From: Durusdinium trenchii
Taxonomy: Eukaryota; Sar; Dinophyceae; Suessiales; Symbiodiniaceae
NCBI GenBank assembly: GCA_963970005.1
Contig: CAXAMN010025350.1
Coordinates: forward strand, 164,611-228,610
DNA length: 64,000 nucleotides
Direction of reading: 5' to 3'
The position numbers and the translations under genes were made by a program. This document shows positions 1 through 10,622 of this stretch, piece by piece. The number at the start of each line of letters is the position of its first letter. Positions within the stretch are counted from its first letter, which is position 1. Below the pieces are notes generated by a model. It saw only the letters and a list, made by a program, of their open reading frames with translations, was not told where the DNA came from and made no database searches.

Positions 1-859
1 GTCCCTGTCTGTAGTGGAGGAACGTGGTCTTCCTGGAGCCATGCCATTCTTCCATGTCACAGTTCCGAACTTGGAGGTGTACCACTTACGATCCGTGGAA
101 CCGGTGACCGTCACCACTCAAGCTCCCAGCGCTCGGTCTCCGTGGCTCGAACGGAGCACCCCCTGGAGCGGAGCTCCACGGAGCCAGCGAGCGAGCTAGG
201 CGAACGGTTCGAGGACTCGCTGGACCTGAGCAGAGCGAGATGATGAGGGGTCTAGACTTGGTTTCTGGGTGGAGGCGCACCATCTCAGATGGGAGCCTTG
301 CTTGACCAAAAGACGCAGTCTGTCTGAGACAGACGCAGGTGACCCTAGCGAGGTGACCTGAGAGACCTAGTCTTTTGAGAGGCAGGGCATCTGAGTTTCT
401 GGCATCTTAAGACGCTCGTTCGCCTCCTCCGGAAGTGAACAATCCCTGGTGCGTAGGAGAAGATGGGTCTTTCCAGCAGCCATGCCATCCACTCCCATGA
501 TTGTTGGAAGGCAACTATAGGAAGCTAGTGGCTTGCTAGCTTTGCAATGCTTTTCACAGGGGCAAACCACGTGTTGGATACACTCCCGGCATTTTGTTCA
601 CTGACCACTTTGGGATTGCCAAGCGTTTGCTCTTTGGGGTGTGTGCAGAGGAAGACAGACAGGCACCCGGTTCACCCACGCCAAACAAGGGTCCTCTACC
701 CGCACCATTCTTCCGCCATTCTTCCCTTTCAAATCATCCCAAAACTGCTTGCTGCTCCGCTCTCGCTCGTTCTCCTCTGCGACTCGCTCTCGCGCCCTCC
801 GCCCTCCCTCCTCCGTCCACTCGTCCACACGCGTCCTCTCGCCCCGCCCGCCCAGGCAG
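1..859. other. Intron-like or intergenic DNA, no gene seen
   Basis: No convincing coding segment is visible. The last 130 bases are strongly pyrimidine-rich (CTCGCTCT, CCTCCGCCCTCC) and end in GCAG, which reads as a polypyrimidine tract and 3' splice site for the candidate exon starting at 860. The overlapping small ORFs here look like chance frames in GC-rich sequence. Confidence 0.4.
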
Positions 860-940
860 GTCGCCCAGCGCTTGGCCGAGCGGAAGGCGATGCGCGAGGC
901 CATGAGCGAAGAGATCTACCGCCTTGCCCCTCGGTTGCGG
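860..940 (+). CDS. Candidate internal exon, coiled-coil-like
   Basis: Directly after a long polypyrimidine tract ending GCAG, one frame reads VAQRLAERKAMREAM then SEEIYRLAPRL. It is rich in Ala, Glu, Arg and Leu with heptad-like spacing. The upstream tract is the best 3' splice site in the first 10 kb. The 5' splice site is not clear, so the end is approximate; the frame stays open to a stop at 974-976. Other short exons of similar composition follow on the same strand (3518, 3960, 7395, 9022, 14121, 15069), which suggests one long coiled-coil gene interrupted by large introns. Function is unknown. Confidence 0.4.
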
Positions 941-1519
941 GGGCTTTCTCCGGGGAACCGGGAACGAAACCTGTGAAGGGCGGCGCCTGCCCGCGGAGCC
1001 GATCAAGCCGGTGGCCTTTTTGGGGGAACGAACGGGCAACTTGGGTGGGTATGCAATGGATTGAGATGGTATGAAAGGTGTCAAGGGAGTTTGCTCAATT
1101 TTCTGGAGTCTGGTTTCTTAGCTGGCGGTCTTTTGTGACCCACGGACAGCTTGAAAGTCACCAACTAAGGGCGGTTGGTTTCTGGTTTCAGCATTTTTCG
1201 ACGAAGGATGTGGAGGTGAGCATGTGCCGGTCGCGGAGTAGCGGGCCAGAATGAGAGCTGTTGGAGACCTGCTCATGGTTGGGTGCCCGAAGGACCGGGC
1301 CCTTTTGTCCCCTAAAGGGCTTGCAGGTTCTTGCCGCGCGCCGCATCCCGGTGTGGGAACATGTGGCGGTGTCCATCCAGGCAACATATTAGTGGTCATA
1401 TTATCGGAACATTCCAGGGATGACTTGCTTACCTACTGTTTGCGGGAAGCCCTTCACAACCCAACCACCCGGTGTGATGCATGATTCTATATCAAGGGAA
1501 GAGGGGTATATATTATCTC
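941..1519. other. Intron-like DNA, nothing recognised
   Basis: No coding segment with splice-site support and no repeat was recognised in this stretch. Confidence 0.35.
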
Positions 1520-1618
1520 TACCAGGGCCCCCTGAAAGGGGTGTCCACTTGTAGCTCCTTAGAGGTTCAGGGATGTTCGTAGCCATAAACATAAACCACC
1601 CCTAACCGGGGTCGCCCC
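1520..1618. mobile_element. Small inverted-repeat (MITE-like) element, family A, diverged copy
   Basis: Starts TACCAGGGCCCC and runs through GGGGTGTCCAC, GTAGCTCCTTAGAGGTT and a terminal CCGGGGTCGCCCC. The same ordered blocks occur in the copy at 35982-36074, which has perfect 15-bp terminal inverted repeats. Here the right terminus is mutated. It is non-coding, so any movement would depend on a transposase encoded elsewhere. Confidence 0.5.
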
Positions 1619-2388
1619 AGTCACGAGAACCCGCGTCCGCAGAAGCTCGGGCTGGCCAAGTTGGTCAAGAAACCCATTTCTGGCCCCTTTCTCAAGACCA
1701 CGACTCCGCATCAAATTACATGAACCTGCCGAGTGCCAAAGGCACTGCTCCGCAAGAGATTATATAGGCGGCCTGACTAGATGTAGACCCCCCCCCAAAA
1801 TGGATGGAAGTTAGTTCGTAGATCCCCCACTCAGAATGTCTTGGTTTCCACCGTGCCACTGACTTTTTGAGGATCACTTGGGATGAAGACATTCGAACAC
1901 ATTTGGGACACCACGGTGCCGGTGCCGAACGGAGGATAGCTCAGAACATCCAATCTAAGACCGGACGAGCGAAGAGTGACCTACATGGGACTGGGGCCAT
2001 AAACCACCACCTTCCCAGTGACCGAACTGGAGAATCCCACTTGGCGGGTCGGTCACAACTTTGAGGCGATCGCCTCAAGGTCACGTCTACCCATCCTGAA
2101 GAGGTCACTGGTCCGGGAAGGTCCTGGTTTATGGCCCAGTCCCATGTAGGTTCCTCTCCGCTCGTCCGGTCTGGGATTGGCTGGTTTGATCGGACGGGAC
2201 CCGGCCCGGACGGTAGACCCGCTCGTCTTGAGGAACGGGAGCTGCGCTTTCATCAGCGACGGGTGCAAGGAGAGAGCCAGAACGGGTATTTGTCTCATCG
2301 GGCGGTCAGGTCCACCCCATTTTTCAGCCCCTTTTTCGTCGTGGACGTCGTGGATTTTCTGAAGAAGACACCAACATGATACCTTGGG
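1619..2388. other. Intron-like DNA with short partial inverted repeats
   Basis: No gene seen. A segment near 1982-2000 (CCTACATGGGACTGGGGCCA) recurs in inverted orientation near 2132-2152 (GGCCCAGTCCCATGTAGG), forming arms about 150 bp apart. This is probably another small foldback element. Confidence 0.4.
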
Positions 2389-2460
2389 GCTGTCCTATAC
2401 ATGGCCTGCAACTGAACCATCATCATTCACTGTTTACAGGTTATAGGATAGACCCTGAAT
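2389..2460. repeat. Dispersed repeat family B, short diverged member
   Basis: Contains TGGCCTGCAACTGAACCATC, ATCATTCACTG, ACAGGTTATAGGATAGACCC. These blocks match family B copies at 7227-7353 and 36860-36986 (CCTGCAACCAGGCC, CATCATCATCCACTGGGCCC, GATAG...GACCC). The two ends form an imperfect inverted repeat (GTCCTATA versus TATAGGATAG). Confidence 0.35.
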
Positions 2461-2697
2461 TATAGAATCTTGATTGATCAAGCCGCCGAGGCAGAAGAGG
2501 ATTTCCATTTTGCTAGAACCTGGCGAGTAAAAATGTCTCGCAAGACCCTACGGCGGTTGTTTGATTCATATATACTCCCTATAGGCGAGGCGAAGATGGA
2601 TTCTAAGAAGGATCAAGAACCGGGAGTCACAAAGGCGTGGTGTTTAGTCCCCAATTGAGTGGATAATGGGCACCCCCAACCTCCATAAAGCACCCCT

Positions 2698-2928
2698 TTG
2701 CGACTGCTGGAAGATGTGTTCTGGACGCTTGGAGACAGGAAGGACACTGGAGTGCCAGTCATTCACTGCGATTGCCTCGATCTATTTGGAAAAGCATACG
2801 CCGCAGATTCTTCGGCCGTTGTCCGCAACGCCACAGCCAGGCCTAGAGGAGTACTGGGAACAGTTCTACGAGGCCCTGTCGAGGGGACGGTGTTGCTATT
2901 GCTCCATCCATTCCAAGGCTTTGCTTGA
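2698..2928 (+). CDS. Candidate 3'-terminal exon, unknown protein
   Basis: An open frame of about 75 codons ends in TGA at 2926-2928. It begins RLLEDVFWTLGDRKDTG, continues VPVIHCDCLDLFGKAY and ends with the hydrophobic run TVLLLLHPFQGFA. Composition is protein-like, with acidic and hydrophobic residues alternating. A second plus frame over the same bases (2666-2962) is also open and contains LEEYWEQFYEALSRG, so the frame choice is uncertain. It could be a host exon or an old retroelement fragment. No family was recognised. Confidence 0.3.
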   Translation: MRLLEDVFWTLGDRKDTGVPVIHCDCLDLFGKAYAADSSAVVRNATARPRGVLGTVLRGPVEGTVLLLLHPFQGFA

Positions 2929-3517
2929 ATGGGGCTTTGGCTTCAAATGCCTTGACTTCTGACCCGTTCGCGAACTGACTTCTTCTTAACCGTTCGAAGA
3001 TCATGAAACGGCGACATGCATGCGACATGGTGCCAATTAGCAGTGTAATGGTGTAATAGCATCCGAAGCAACGTTACCTGGCATTTTTTAACGCTACGTC
3101 TGGGCTGATTTTACCGTTGATAAGTTGGCAACAGGAAGACGATTCAATATCATCCTCATTCCTTGGCAGCTGGCAGCAGCTGGTAGCTGAGACATCACAA
3201 GACATTCCAGCATGCAATAGTAACGAGGAAATGTTCAAAAAAGAATGCCCTGGCCCTGGTGTCTATGTTCCGTGCAAATCCAAATCTTGATGAACGTGCA
3301 TGGAACCCGCATTGATCCCTGGCCCAAAACCGTTGAAGTCATGTGCATTCTAGCTGCTTGTCCGCTTCTCCGGAGGACATGTCACCGTTTCATCTCCAGA
3401 CCAAACCACTTCGACGCGTGAAACCAGCCGTTCGCTTCTGGTCCCCTGGATCTCGGTGATTCACGTGGAACCGGACCGGTTCAGCGCGTGAACCCGCGCC
3501 GCCGCGGCGGGTCCCAG
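2929..3517. other. Intron-like DNA, nothing recognised
   Basis: Moderately AT-rich compared with the following exon. No coding segment or repeat seen. The last 40 bases are GC-rich and end GGGTCCCAG, a plausible 3' splice site for the exon at 3518. Confidence 0.35.
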
Positions 3518-3635
3518 GCGGACTGCGCCGTGGAAGTGGTGGACTTCCTCATGGCCGAGCAGCGGTGCCGGTACTTGGAGTCGGACCTGGCGAAGCTCAC
3601 CAAGGCCGCGCGCAGAGCGCTGCGCTGCGGGTGGC
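3518..3635 (+). CDS. Candidate internal exon, coiled-coil-like
   Basis: Following a CCCAG acceptor, the frame reads ADCAVEVVDFLMAEQRCRYL then ESDLAKLTKAARRAL. Codons are strongly GC3-biased, and the peptide is helix-forming with acidic and basic residues at heptad spacing. A donor is not certain; GTGGCC or GTGTGTGG within the next 30 bases would fit, so the end is approximate. The next candidate exon with similar character is at about 3960. Function unknown. Confidence 0.4.
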
Positions 3636-3959
3636 GGGTGGCCACACCGCCGTCGGTGTGTGGATGGGGGGTGTGGTGGGGAGAGACTGGGTCGGTGAGG
3701 TCGGTTTGTTGGGGTGTGTGGATGGGGGAAGGTCTGAAAGGATGTGAGCAGAATGGGCTCTTTGGTTCGGGGTCTGCCGGAGGTAGATGGAAGTGTCTTG
3801 GGGTAGCAGACCGGGGATGAAGAGAGACACCTGGTCTTCTGAGAAGTCTGGGATGAAACCCGGTCTTGGGGTCTGGGGCCTCCCCAGTGACAGCAGACTG
3901 TTGAGAGGTGCCCCCCAAAAATGGCCAGTCTCCTTCAACGCAACTCCTGACTGCTTTTA

Positions 3960-4111
3960 GTTCTCTTCTTTCTTGGCTCGCCCGCGAAATCGCCCGCCTC
4001 CACATCCTCAACACCCGCACCCCGCCATTGGACCGCCCGCAACTTCCCGCGTGCCTCGACCTCACGAGTCGTTCGGCGTTCGCGTGGCGTTCTCAGTGCT
4101 CAGCGCCCTAA
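3960..4111 (+). CDS. Candidate exon, possibly coiled-coil gene
   Basis: Downstream of a pyrimidine-rich stretch (TTCTCTTCTTTCTTGG) the frame reads SWLAREIARLHILNTRTPP and stays open to TAA at 4109-4111. The first 15 residues resemble the helical exons nearby; the rest is Pro/Arg-rich and may be intron. The acceptor could be TTTTAG at about 3955-3960. Low certainty on both ends. Confidence 0.25.
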
Positions 4112-6028
4112 AGGCGCATGTCGGCTTTCATGTCGACTGTCGACTCTTGATGAATCATACCCTCGGCATGAAGAGGACTGGAATCCAAATGGGATGTCTT
4201 CTGAATCGCCTGTGGAAGAAGCAGCTACGAACGGGGCTCCTGGCATCGCTAACGAACGGAGCAAGGACTAGGAGCGCTACTTCGCGCCGCGCAGGGCTTA
4301 GACCTGCCTCTCTTCGAGACCTCTTCGAGAACTCTGGCGGCGCCGTGGCGCTTGGCCGCCGTGGCGGCGGTGCATCGTGCGGTGCACGCGCTGCGGTGCC
4401 GTGGTCGAAACCACACGGGGCACGGGTCGACCGAGTCGGGATGGAACGAGCGATGGCAGCCACCAGGTGTGGAACAGGGCGATCGGGGCCCAGCCCATCT
4501 GCAGAACCATGAGCTAGTTCAGGACGTGGAGATACCACTCACTACCAATAAGAACATCACCCTATACCCGGAAGGCTCTGTGCCGGGGCCTTGGTTTTTC
4601 CACGTCGCCGCAACCAAATCCTCTTATAAATTATCGAATGAGCTCCGTGTCATATGGAACTGTGGTGTGAGCAAGAACCACATATGTGAGTCATGCATGT
4701 TACATAGGCTGTGCGTGGGGTCCTTTATGCGTCCCACTCAACCGTTGCTCAAGCGTTTCCCTTCAAAGTGTGGTTGTGTCTGCTCAACACAGATGCGTAG
4801 GATGTGCGTAAGATCTTTTGCTGGGACCTCGGTCGCTCTAAGCTCACAGTGGGGTCGTGTATGCAATGACTTATGCCGCTATGCCGTGCCTTACAACACC
4901 TGGGGTTGAACACGTGTTTTCGCAGAGCTCGTTTGCTCTACCGCCACCTGTCGTTGGTCCTAACAGGCGGTCACCACCATTAATAATAACTCAAAACAAC
5001 CAGGGTCATCCTGTCTGGGTATCCCGGCGTTCGACTACCCTACCCTACGTAAACAGGTCTCCAGACAGGGCACCCGTTGGAAGTGCTGAATTCCTTTTTT
5101 TTTTTCCGGAGGTCTCACGTACCTGGGCTCCTCCGTCCGCCCTTTGTTTCGTCCAAAACGAGTTTACGCCGACTGACTGACGTACGTATTTGGTCGACAC
5201 CGAGGAGTAGCCACAAGGACAGGCTCAACGAGATGACGGAGTTTTGTAACAGCTGGGGGCCTCGGGTCTGCGGGGCGGTCACGACGTGTTGGCCACAGCC
5301 AACGGAGGTCTGCCCGGGGGAGGATGGAGAGGGAGGGGATTTGGGGTGTGGAAATGGGCGGGGCGCCGGTGTGGTGGGGGGCGGCTGTTGTTAGCGAGAG
5401 AGAGAGAGGGAAAAGAGATGAGAGATGAGAAGAGATGAGAAATACCAGGTCTTGGTCGTGGGAGTTGCGGGCCGTTGGACGCAGAAAAGCAGCCTTTTGG
5501 AGCACTGAGTGCCGCATGGATGTCAGATTTTGCCAGACATCCATTGGGATTTGATTGATCTGCTGGGGTGGAGCTGCTCATCCAGCCCTGCATGGTTCCT
5601 TGCTAGATCCATCCAGAGCCTGCCGCATCCACCACAACCGAAGCCGGATCGGCCTGCTTGTGGCACTCCAACCCACCCGGTGGTGCAGTTCAACAGCCCC
5701 CGCATGTACGGCTCGGTCCGGCCCCACTGTGTACCACTTCCCCTGTCCGGTCTCTGAACCTCTCTTGGATGTTCCGGAAGAACAGCGTTGCACTGGGCCC
5801 GAACCGGAGGGCACCGGCGCGTGTGTTTCCGGAACCGCGCTCCATGCGCTGGGTGGTCGCCACGGACCCCGGAGAATCCAGAGTCCATTTTCACTCAATT
5901 CCAACCGAATTTTTAGCAACCGACTCCCCCTGTGGACATCCTCCCTCCCACTTGGAAGACGATTTTCCCTGTTGGTAAAGAGGGGGTGAACTCCACTTCC
6001 ATGATTGTTGGGGGGAGGGTAGCTGAAG
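4112..6028. other. Intron-like repeat-rich DNA
   Basis: A 185-codon plus frame at 4352-4909 is open, but its composition is not clearly protein-like and no motif was found. A GACTCTTGATGAATCATACC block at 4142-4163 belongs to dispersed repeat family C (also at 6029, 6922, 15487, 19970). A GA-rich stretch (AGAGATGAGAGATGAGAAG) lies at 5410-5440. Confidence 0.35.
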
Positions 6029-6109
6029 ACTGTTGATGAACAGCCCGCCCCTACCAGCATGGTCTTGCATCTCCATACGGAGGATTCTATTCATCAACAA
6101 CCTTAGAAT
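6029..6109. repeat. Inverted-repeat element, family C
   Basis: Starts CTGTTGATGAACAG and ends TATTCATCAACAAC, so the termini are inverted relative to each other around a GC-rich centre (CCCGCCCCTACCAGC). GTTGATGAA and TTCATCAAC are shared with the family C element at 6922. Non-coding. Confidence 0.4.
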
Positions 6110-6921
6110 GACCCCCGTCGTCGAATTCGGACTGTTTTTTGCCCCTGGAATCCCACGAGTAGGACACTCGTGGTTCCAAAACCATGACCTAAATGCTTCC
6201 AGCACCTCGCGCTTGCGCACGAAGTCCGGTGGTTTCTTTCAGAACACTCCAAAAGCCCCCCAAGCGCCTTCCAACATCCTGTGACTTGGCACCCCAAGTC
6301 TGGTGGCTTCTGGGCACCCAAGACAAGACACGAAAGGAAAAGACCCGTTGGAGGGAGCTGGGCCCCCATCATTCTGATGCATTGACCCACTACTTGTTGT
6401 GCACGACTTGTGCCTCTCGGGAGCTGCAGGGGGACCCCGACACATCTATAGCGCCGTCACTTCACTTCTGACAAACCAGCCGAAGGGGTGTCCTTTGGGT
6501 GTTTTCCCTCCATGCGCGGATGCATTCGTTTAGTTCACCCCGTCGAAGAAGAGCTGCAGTGACTGAGGACCACAGTCTTTCAGGATGCCATTCTCAGGGT
6601 CCTTGATCGTTTTTGGATGTTTTGGGGAGTGTATACGTTGTCGTCTTCTCCTCCGCAGCCTCGGACAACGGCCTGGTTTTCTCAACGAATGCGTGGGCCT
6701 TTTTGACCCCAAAACACGCCACGGTCGGGCCTAGTATTTGTGCCTATAGGGATCCAGACGTACCTTCTCAGATATGGTGGGACTGGGGTAGGCTTGGTAA
6801 AATACAGTGATTTCAGAGGTTCGTTCTGGCATGTTTCCACGTTTTTTAGGTCCTCGACTGTCGCGGTCAATCACTGAAGTGGGGGGTTGTGTCATCGAAC
6901 CTCTGAAATCACTAATGTAGA

Positions 6922-7012
6922 CTCAATTGATTAATAAACCCCTCCTTTGAAGAGGACTTTCAATTCAAATGGGGGGGTGTATTCATCAAGAGTCTACAGT
7001 CTACAGTAGTAT
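6922..7012. repeat. Inverted-repeat element, family C, imperfect arms
   Basis: Left arm TAGACTCAATTGATTAATAA-ACCCC and right arm GGGGGTGTATTCATCAAGAG-TCTA are inverted with several mismatches. The consensus end GTAGACTCTTGATNA recurs at 15485, 19968 and 4142, so this is a dispersed family in the window. Confidence 0.45.
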
Positions 7013-7226
7013 TATATCTAGCCATATCTAGCCCGTCTGGGGATCCCAGTCGTACCTTCTCAGGTGCGGTGATTTTTCGCTGACACTGTGGTGGTACGGT
7101 GCCACTAGTTCGGGTTTTTGGTGGCCACTGACCCAGACACAACCTCTGTGCCTGCCATGTCGGACTGCCTTCAAAACGGCCCAGGGGTGGTTGAAACGGG
7201 GGTCAATGGGGCGGCATATATTATAT

Positions 7227-7353
7227 GATAGGGTCTGTGTCCGTTCTTACCTGTAACAGGACCCGTAAACTCTGATCATGATGTTCTTCACGTTCTTACC
7301 TGCAACCAGGCCATCATCATCCACTGGGCCCAGGATAGCTCAATTAGACCCAA
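7227..7353. repeat. Dispersed repeat family B
   Basis: Shares ordered blocks with 36860-36986: GATAGGG.CTGT, CCGTTCTTACCTGTAACAG, ATGTTCTTCACGTTC, CCTGCAACCAGGCC, CATCATCATCCACTGGGCCC, and a terminal GACCC. The total length is also about 127 bp in both. The two ends (GATAGGGTC and TAGACCC) are weakly inverted. Non-coding small element, probably non-autonomous. Confidence 0.5.
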
Positions 7354-7394
7354 CAGTCCTATGGCAGTCCCATGGGAGTGACCTCTTTGGGGAG

Positions 7395-7469
7395 GTCAAC
7401 TGGCGGAGAAGGAGCACCAGCTCTCCATGGCCATCGAGGCCTCACTGCAAGAGCTGCTTGGGTCGGCAT
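7395..7469 (+). CDS. Candidate 75-bp internal exon with GTGAGT donor
   Basis: Between a GGGGAG acceptor and a perfect GTGAGT donor at 7470, the frame reads QLAEKEHQLSMAIEASLQEL then LGSA, an amphipathic helix typical of coiled coils. The exon is 75 bp with two bases before the first full codon and one after the last, so it is phase-symmetric. Neighbouring helical exons on the same strand suggest one gene. This is among the better supported exons before 15 kb. Confidence 0.5.
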
Positions 7470-7952
7470 GTGAGTGAGACTGGTCCGGGTGATCGGTTCC
7501 GTGTGGTGCCCCAAATGGCCGAGTGGCCAAGTCCGACTGGTGAAACGCCCGTGAACGGCCTACGTCCGACGTGTGCACGAAAACAGCCGAAGTGTCTCTC
7601 CTGCCTGGTGCCGAAGCACACCGATCGCTTTCTGGGTGCTTTCGGCACCCCCATAAGAACCCTCCCATGAGCCTTTGCGTAGGTCTTCATCCAGACTGGA
7701 GAGAGAACCTCCTTTTCCTTTTCCAGTGGGTCCGAGGCAAACCACGAGTACTAAGGAACCAGGGTTTAGTCGTTGCCTGGAACCATTGGGACTCCCGACA
7801 TCGTGGCCTGGATGCCCCTTTTCCTTCTCCATTCGAAAGACGAAGCCGGCCGTCCCAGGCTGGCGCAACGCTCCACAGATCCAGTCTCCTGGGCCACGTG
7901 GAGATGGAACGCTCCGCGCGAGAGACCAGAGCTGTGATGGAAGAAGTTGGAC

Positions 7953-8088
7953 TCCCGTTTGGGATCCAGTCGTAGCTTCTCAGAAGGTCGTACCTCCTCA
8001 GAAGGTACGACTGGACCCTCCCACCTACATAGCAGTGTCGAACACATCACCGTACCTGAGGTTCGGTACGACTGGATCCCAAACGGGA
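7953..8088. mobile_element. MITE-like element with perfect 22-bp terminal inverted repeats
   Basis: The left end TCCCGTTTGGGATCCAGTCG-TA is the exact reverse complement of the right end TACGACTGGATCCCAAACGG-GA. The interior has further nested copies of GTACCTTCTCAG-like motifs (TCGTACCTCCTCAGAAGG). Bases ACT flank both outer ends if the first and last terminal bases are taken as flank, giving a possible 3-bp target duplication. Diverged relatives of the ends occur at 6747 (GGATCCAGACGTACCTTC), 7040 (GGATCCCAGTCGTACCTTC), 10073 and 28866. Non-autonomous and non-coding. Confidence 0.65.
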
Positions 8089-9021
8089 CTGGTTTTCTTT
8101 TTTTAAAGGTTTGGGTCCGTTGGGGATGCTGGGGTCTTCTCTGAAAGTGCTCTTCAATGAATGGGTCGATTTTGGGGCCGATGTTCCACCAAACCGAGCC
8201 CGCTGGTTTCGCCGCTGCGCCCTGGTCCTTCAACGCGCCCTCCCCTGGTTCCAGGGAACTCCCGTTTGGTCTGCCATGACCCGTTTGGCCGGATGTTTTC
8301 ATGTCGTGTTCTGTGGTGCGGAGCATGTCCAAGCGCCTACCGGGCCTACCGGGCCGACCGGGCCGACGAGCATGCTTTGAAGTTGGCGTGCTGTAGGTGG
8401 CACGCCCTGACATGGTGAGGGTGGATCCAAGTCCGGCAACCAGGGTCTAACACCGAAAACCTCGAAGGTAGTAAAGACCGTACCTATTGCTTCTTGCGCA
8501 GTTCATCAAGAAAGAGATATAGATCGATAGATATCATATCATGTATCTGTATATTATATAAAATATACAAAACATGCTAAGCCCCATATGGAAAAACATC
8601 TGTAGACACCTGGTCACCTCTCAGTCTGATGCACTTCCACCCGGTTCCCCTCTGCTCCCGAGGGGAAGCTCGCGCGGATGATCGACCTCACTCGGGAGAG
8701 GCGTGGCCAGCGCGGATCGGTTCAGGACGGACAGGTGCGGGTGCGTGACGACGAAGGGTTCGTGCTGAGACGGCGGAGGTTGAAAAGAATGGGGTTGGTA
8801 CCGGTTGGAACCCGCAAGGTACGGGTCTGTGATGATTCAACTGATGGGGTTTGAGAAACTGGACTCCGTGATGCTGTTTCCCTTTTGGTTTTCTCCGGAG
8901 ATGGGTGCTTTTGGCAGGCTCAAAGTGGAGAGACTTCTTGGGGGGGGCCGTGTCAGGAGGTTTCACCCCCTTCACACGGTGCCGCACCGACCGGGCCTGC
9001 GTTTCCTGGGCTTCCCGCCAG
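8089..9021. other. Intron-like DNA, nothing firmly recognised
   Basis: CGGGCCTACCGGGCC and related short tandem units lie at 8338-8370. An AT-rich stretch (ATAGATCGATAGATATCATA) lies at 8519-8575. No coding segment with splice sites could be supported. Confidence 0.35.
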
Positions 9022-9074
9022 GCTGGAGAGGGAGAGCGCCAAGACCGCCGAGGACCGGTGGTCGACCCGGGGGG
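9022..9074 (+). CDS. Candidate short coiled-coil-like exon
   Basis: After CTTCCCGCCAG the frame reads LERESAKTAEDRWSTR, charged and helical like the other exons on this strand. A GT at 9075 could be the donor but does not match a strong consensus. Very short, so support is weak. Confidence 0.3.
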
Positions 9075-9135
9075 GTGCCATGGGAGGTCCCGAGACGCGC
9101 CCCATGGCGCCACAGCCATTAGGTGTCTTTTTTAA

Positions 9136-9223
9136 TACCAGGACCATCCAATGGGTGTCCAATGGAGATCCCTACGCTACGTAGTTTTTTTTTTGATTGG
9201 ACACCCATTGGATGGTCCTGGTA
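9136..9223. mobile_element. 88-bp hairpin with perfect 28-bp arms
   Basis: The left arm begins TACCAGGACCATCCAATGGG and continues to 9163; the right arm, 9196-9223, is its exact reverse complement (ends CCATTGGATGGTCCTGGTA). The 32-base spacer holds CTACGCTACGTAG and a T run. Such perfect arms point to a recent foldback or MITE insertion, or to a stable transcript hairpin if the locus is transcribed. The block GGGTGTCCAATGGA also occurs in a related element near 30585-30600. Confidence 0.65.
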
Positions 9224-9505
9224 GTCGCATGTTTTGTTTAAACACATATAATGTTCTTTTAAAGTAGACAGGACATGTTCAACAACCATGGTGTCTTTTT
9301 CTATTCCTTGTCTTCGTTTTGACATGTCGGAACCTTAGGACCCATCTCCCAAGCCATTGCCTCAACAAGCCGGCGCGACACTCCCTGGACTCATCATGGC
9401 TTACGCCGATGGCCCCCCAGCTTATGAGCTTACATCTACCCGCTTTCCGAAGACCGTCCTCCGGCGGGTTTTCGCTCCCAAGTGTTGCCAGGTATACCGA
9501 AAAAG

Positions 9506-9650
9506 ACGGTCATTCTTTGGAAGGTTCTGGGGTCTTATGGAGAACCTCCCAAGGAGTCAATATAGACGGTCCTATATAGACGGTCCTATATATGACGGTC
9601 ATTTCTGGGGTCTTATGGTAATTCTTTTTCCCCCAAGGAGCCGGAAGGTC
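9506..9650. repeat. Local duplication with 16-bp tandem units
   Basis: GACGGTCATTCTTTGG...GGGGTCTTATGG...CCAAGGAG is duplicated about 95 bp downstream as GACGGTCATTTCTGGGGTCTTATGG...CCAAGGAG. Between the copies lie three tandem units based on TATAGACGGTCCTATA. Confidence 0.5.
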
Positions 9651-10209
9651 CCCACATCCACGGTGAGAGTGGCCGAAGGCGCAGGTCCACGGTTCAACGG
9701 TCTTCGGTCTTCGGGGAGGCCGAGCGTCTCCGCCCAAAAAGCCGACGGGGGTAGGAGCTCTTCAAAAGAACATGGGGCGTTTGCCGTCTGAACATGATGG
9801 GATCAAGTCCAAATGGGCTTCTGTGGGTGAACCCTCCGTAAGAACTTGAGTGTCGCACTGAGCTTGAGGCTTGAGGGATGGCATACACTTGATGATGGGT
9901 TATGATGGCATGCGGTCTATTACGGTACTCTGAGAGGACGAAATCAGGACGAGCAGATCTGCAGGTACAATGTACGTTCGTCAAGTTGTTTCACCATGTT
10001 TCACCCTCAAAATCCACATCCCTCTGAGGTACGGTGATATGTTGAAGACACTGTTATTCAGGTGCTTGGAGGGTCCAGTCGTACCGAACCTGAGAAGGTG
10101 TCAGTGGATTCCTAGGGTCAGAACTAAGTGGTTGACTGACAGACAGATAGGCTTGATGAACGAAATCGGAGATATCGGAGTTGGCTTTAGATTCTAGATG
10201 CTCCAGCCG

Positions 10210-10622
10210 CTATAGAAGCTCGGACCGTGCATCGGTGCATATCTGATCCCCATGTTCATCAGGTTCGTCATGCTTTATGATGTGTTTTTCTAGCCGGTGA
10301 ATGACGTCGGTGGATCGGCGATCTGGCTCTTTGCTTCCTTTGGCCAAGTCTGGAGCAAGACCGCCATACGCCGTAGCACCAGTAGTGAGAGTGGCTGTTG
10401 CTTCAGCCGTTGCTTCAGGAAGAGGTGGAGGAGACCAGCGTTTGAGGCTGTTTTCGCGCGGCCGGTTGTACAGGACACCGCGGCCGGTTGGATGGCCTGC
10501 ATGGCCTTGAAGAAAGAGAGCACCTGGGTGGGGGGCTTCCGGAAGGTGACACCTTGGAAGGTGCTGGTATATTTTTCAGCACCACTCAGTTCGGCTAAAT
10601 TAATTACTGCATGGACAGCGTC
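10210..10622 (-). CDS. Candidate 3'-terminal exon on the minus strand, with one frame break
   Basis: Reading the minus strand from a CTCAG acceptor, the frame gives DAVHAVINLAELSGAEKYTS, then FQGVTFRKPPTQVLSFFKAM and QAIQPAA. A one-base shift near 10480 then leads into a second open frame (VLYNRPRENSLKRW, GATAYGGLAPDLAKG, DVIHRLEKHIIKHDEPDEHG) that ends in TAG at 10210-10212. Both halves look protein-like, so a single-base indel (real or assembly) or a short intron separates them. Family not recognised. Confidence 0.4.

Noticed and set aside
4352..4909. 185-codon plus ORF
   Set aside because: No motif, mixed composition, no splice-site agreement; likely chance.
8338..8380. Collagen-like GPT repeat in one frame
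   Set aside because: Only four short units of a CGGGCCTAC/CGGGCCGAC repeat; another frame is equally open.
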